Translations under genes and position numbers: made by a program | Notes under the pieces: generated by a model | The model's input: the letters and a program-made list of their open reading frames with translations, nothing else | Told to the model about the DNA's origin: nothing | The model's database searches: none | Assembly: GCA_030838885.1 (NCBI GenBank) | Contig: JAUZEU010000194.1 | Location: 1 to 8,053, forward strand | Reading direction: 5' to 3' | DNA: 8,053 bases | Source of the DNA: Bryobacterales bacterium | GTDB lineage: Bacteria > Acidobacteriota > Terriglobia > Bryobacterales > Bryobacteraceae | Part shown: piece after piece, positions 6,464-8,053 of the stretch | Numbering within the stretch: the first letter of the stretch is position 1 | Layout: each line of letters starts with the position of its first letter

Positions 6464-7275
6464 TTGCCACCCGCCGGTGTCTGCCGAACCGTCTGCCTTG
6501 CCAGGTATGCCAGCAAGTTGGTGAGCTCATCCGGTGTGAACCGGGTGTCGTAATCTTCAGGCATAAGTGAATGGTCCAGAACGGCGAGTGATTTCACGCC
6601 AGCCATGGAGATCAGATGCAGAGCGCCTTTTTCATCCACCAACTGCAGCGAGTAGTTGCCACGATTGCGCGCGATTCCCTTCAGCACAGTGCCGTTTTTC
6701 ATGGTGACCGTCACACCTTCCTTGCCCGCGAGAGCTGCATTCCGGGAGGGATCGTTCTTAGGCGGTGTAATCGCAGCCCGGATGTTCGCCAGGGGACGGC
6801 TGCCACCGATATTGCTCAGATCGGGTCCCATCCGGCTCCCTTTCCCCAGAATGGCGTGGCATTCGGAACAACCGGCTTTTGGACTCCAGTAAAGTTTCTC
6901 GCCAGCGCCGGGATCGCCATAGACCTTGCTGTCGGCTGCTGGCCCGGTGACAGCACGCAGGTAAGCGGTCAGCTTCCAGGTATCGTCATCGGACAGGCGC
7001 GTAGGCGGCATATCAGTGCCGGCAACGCCGTTGCGAATGGCACCGAACAGTTCGTCGTCTTTCAGCTGATGGGACTGAAGCTGACGGACCAGGTTCGGTC
7101 CACGTCCCCCAATCCCATCCGGGCCATGGCAGCCTCCGCACGACGTGATATAAAGTTGCGCACCGGCCGCGATAGCAGCAGGGTTTTTTATGGCGGGGTT
7201 TTGGCCTGGCGCAGGCGCCTGATCGTGCTGCGCACAAAGCATGAGCGGAAGAATTAGTAAAGCAATTGAACGCAT
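6460..7275 (-). CDS. Diheme cytochrome c, probable electron acceptor of the quinoprotein
   Basis: A 271-residue exported protein with two heme-c sites: CGGCH at 46-50 and CSECH at 136-140. The first domain has the likely axial methionine Met89 in 'GTDMPP', then 'WKLTAYLRAV'. In the second, about 100 residues separate the heme site from the likely Met238 in 'SLMPEDY..RFTPDELTNLLAYLA'. Between them is a strand-rich stretch 'VTVTMKNGTVLKGIARNRGN...LQLVDEKGALHLISMAGVKSL'. That insert is the hallmark of the Pirellula/Verrucomicrobium-type heme-binding domain (TIGR02603-like, from memory). The N-terminus MRSIALLILPLMLCAQ is a signal peptide; Cys14 lacks a proper lipobox because Leu precedes it. GGAAAG six bases upstream supports the start. 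The 4-bp overlap with the dehydrogenase gene implies coupled expression, and it presumably carries electrons from PQQ towards a terminal oxidase. Confidence 0.92.
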   Translation of the reverse strand: MRSIALLILPLMLCAQHDQAPAPGQNPAIKNPAAIAAGAQLYITSCGGCHGPDGIGGRGPNLVRQLQSHQLKDDELFGAIRNGVAGTDMPPTRLSDDDTWKLTAYLRAVTGPAADSKVYGDPGAGEKLYWSPKAGCSECHAILGKGSRMGPDLSNIGGSRPLANIRAAITPPKNDPSRNAALAGKEGVTVTMKNGTVLKGIARNRGNYSLQLVDEKGALHLISMAGVKSLAVLDHSLMPEDYDTRFTPDELTNLLAYLARQTVRQTPAGGK

Positions 7276-7371
7276 GTTGAGCTTTCCATGTTATACGGTT
7301 TTCTTCGGGTACACGCTGGCCTGGGGGCGCGCGGAATCGGCACCCGGATTCGATAGCGAACACAGCCCTGT
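7276..7371. promoter_or_regulatory. Upstream region of the cytochrome c/quinoprotein operon
   Basis: About 96 bp lie between the cytochrome c start and the first recognisable residues of the RND remnant, so the operon promoter is expected here or inside the remnant. The GGAAAG ribosome binding site (complement at 7282-7287) is clear. No convincing -35/-10 pair was found: the TATAAC on the minus strand at 7295-7290 is too close to the start codon to serve with this binding site. Confidence 0.3.
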
Positions 7372-8053
7372 CTACCGTCGTTCCCCCTACAGTTCTTTCC
7401 GTCGGCTGAACGAAAGCAATTTGTGATCGATGTCTAGATGCCGCCGGTGACTAGCCTGGAACAGATCGATCGCGTGATTCAGAGAATCCGCGAACATCTT
7501 GTAAGAAAGCCGCTCGTCGAACACGCAGCAAGCTTTGCCGGCCAAAGCTTCCCGAGGTTTTACTACAACGTGAACCCGCAGGAGCCCGACGCGCGATACG
7601 GACAGCTCATCGTGAACACAAAATAGGCCGAGAAGAAGCCGGCTCTGGTGAACGCGCTTCAATCTGAGTTGCGGGAGCCGGCGCCGGAGGCGCTGATCAT
7701 GGTGGAGGAACTGCAGCAGGGCACGCACATTGAGTCGCCAGTGGAAGTCGCATGTCCGGAGAGGACGTCGCGGGTTTGAAGATGCTCGGTCAGCGGGGCG
7801 AAGGCACTTTGCGCGACGCACCCTTCACAACCTACGTCCGAGATGATTACTATGACGATTCCTGGATGGCCGGAGTCGTGCGCACCGAGGAAGCGAATCG
7901 CCTCGGACTGACGAATGCCGCCATCGCGCGCCAGCTTGCAGGCGCTTTTTCCGGCGCTCCGGTAGCGACCATTTGGGAGGGCGACCGGCAGGTAAATGTG
8001 ATCCTTCTGTTGAATGCCGATCAGAGAAAGAGCTTCGACGATGTGCGCGAGGC
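7372..8053 (+). pseudogene. RND (AcrB/HAE1-type) efflux pump permease, 5'-truncated and degraded, runs off window
   Basis: Joined across lesions, the plus strand encodes the middle of an RND inner-membrane pump, the periplasmic porter part after the central membrane helix. Segments in order are 'LQFFPSAERKQFVIDV', a stop, 'MPPVTSLEQIDRVIQRIREH', '..FPRFYYNVNPQEPDARYGQLIVNT', a stop, '..EALIMVEELQQGTHIESPVEV', a frameshift, 'MSGEDVAGLKMLGQRGEG', '..TTYVRDDYYDDSWMAGV', 'RLGLTNAAIARQLAGAFSGA' and 'TIWEGDRQVNVILLLN', up to the right edge. The lesions are TAG at 7435-7437 (probably once Trp), TAG at 7624-7626, and one lost base at about 7750. The N-terminal half is missing: homology fades near 7372 and the next bases belong to the cytochrome operon's upstream region. 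Three lesions plus truncation make this a true pseudogene. Whether the part beyond 8053 is also broken cannot be seen. Confidence 0.85.

Noticed and set aside
7290..7295. TATAAC on the minus strand as a -10 box for the cytochrome gene
   Set aside because: Transcription would start inside or past the ribosome binding site, and there is no matching -35 box.

Overview
The window looks like chromosomal DNA from a soil-type, GC-rich, aerobic Gram-negative bacterium. The protein style suggests Acidobacteriota (Bryobacter/Solibacter-like): a quinoprotein alcohol dehydrogenase with an 'HDVHDWDA' motif, a c-type cytochrome of the Pirellula/Verrucomicrobium heme-domain kind, and stand-alone MacB-type permeases. 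This placement is inferred from reading the proteins and was not tested by a search.

Layout. Positions 1-269 (minus) hold the N-terminal part of a SnoaL/NTF2-like protein, cut by the window edge. A 97-bp divergent spacer separates it from fdhA (367-1560, plus), a clear glutathione-independent formaldehyde dehydrogenase with all zinc ligands present. fdhA converges, with a 15-bp gap, on a long minus-strand gene series. Read in its own direction, that series is: diheme cytochrome c (7275-6460), PQQ-dependent alcohol dehydrogenase (6463-4853), two FtsX/MacB-type ABC permeases (4800-3571 and 3571-2315), a VapB antitoxin (2264-2004) and a frameshifted VapC toxin (about 2005-1576). Most junctions are tight: a 4-bp overlap, a 52-bp gap, a 1-bp overlap, a 50-bp gap, and vapC abutting vapB. 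From about 7372 to the right edge, the plus strand carries a decayed fragment of an RND efflux pump gene with two in-frame stops, one frameshift and no 5' half.

How the genes may work together. The cytochrome c and the quinoprotein are very likely a unit: the secreted PQQ enzyme oxidises an alcohol in the periplasm and passes electrons to the diheme cytochrome. The quinoprotein carries Asp-Trp-Asp at the active site, the feature that marks lanthanide-using enzymes (XoxF, PedH), so it may be lanthanide-dependent. If its substrate is methanol, the cytoplasmic FdhA nearby would take formaldehyde to formate; that link is only positional. The two permeases have no ATP-binding subunit in view and their substrate is unknown.

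Main points for a second look: the lanthanide-type motif with an unusual Asp at the usual Glu metal-ligand position and no vicinal cysteine pair; an apparently intact vapB beside a broken vapC, with a perfect inverted repeat touching the vapB start codon; and the RND pseudogene whose homology breaks off in the spacer upstream of the cytochrome operon. I saw no CRISPR array, tRNA, rRNA, insertion sequence or clearly new multi-gene system.
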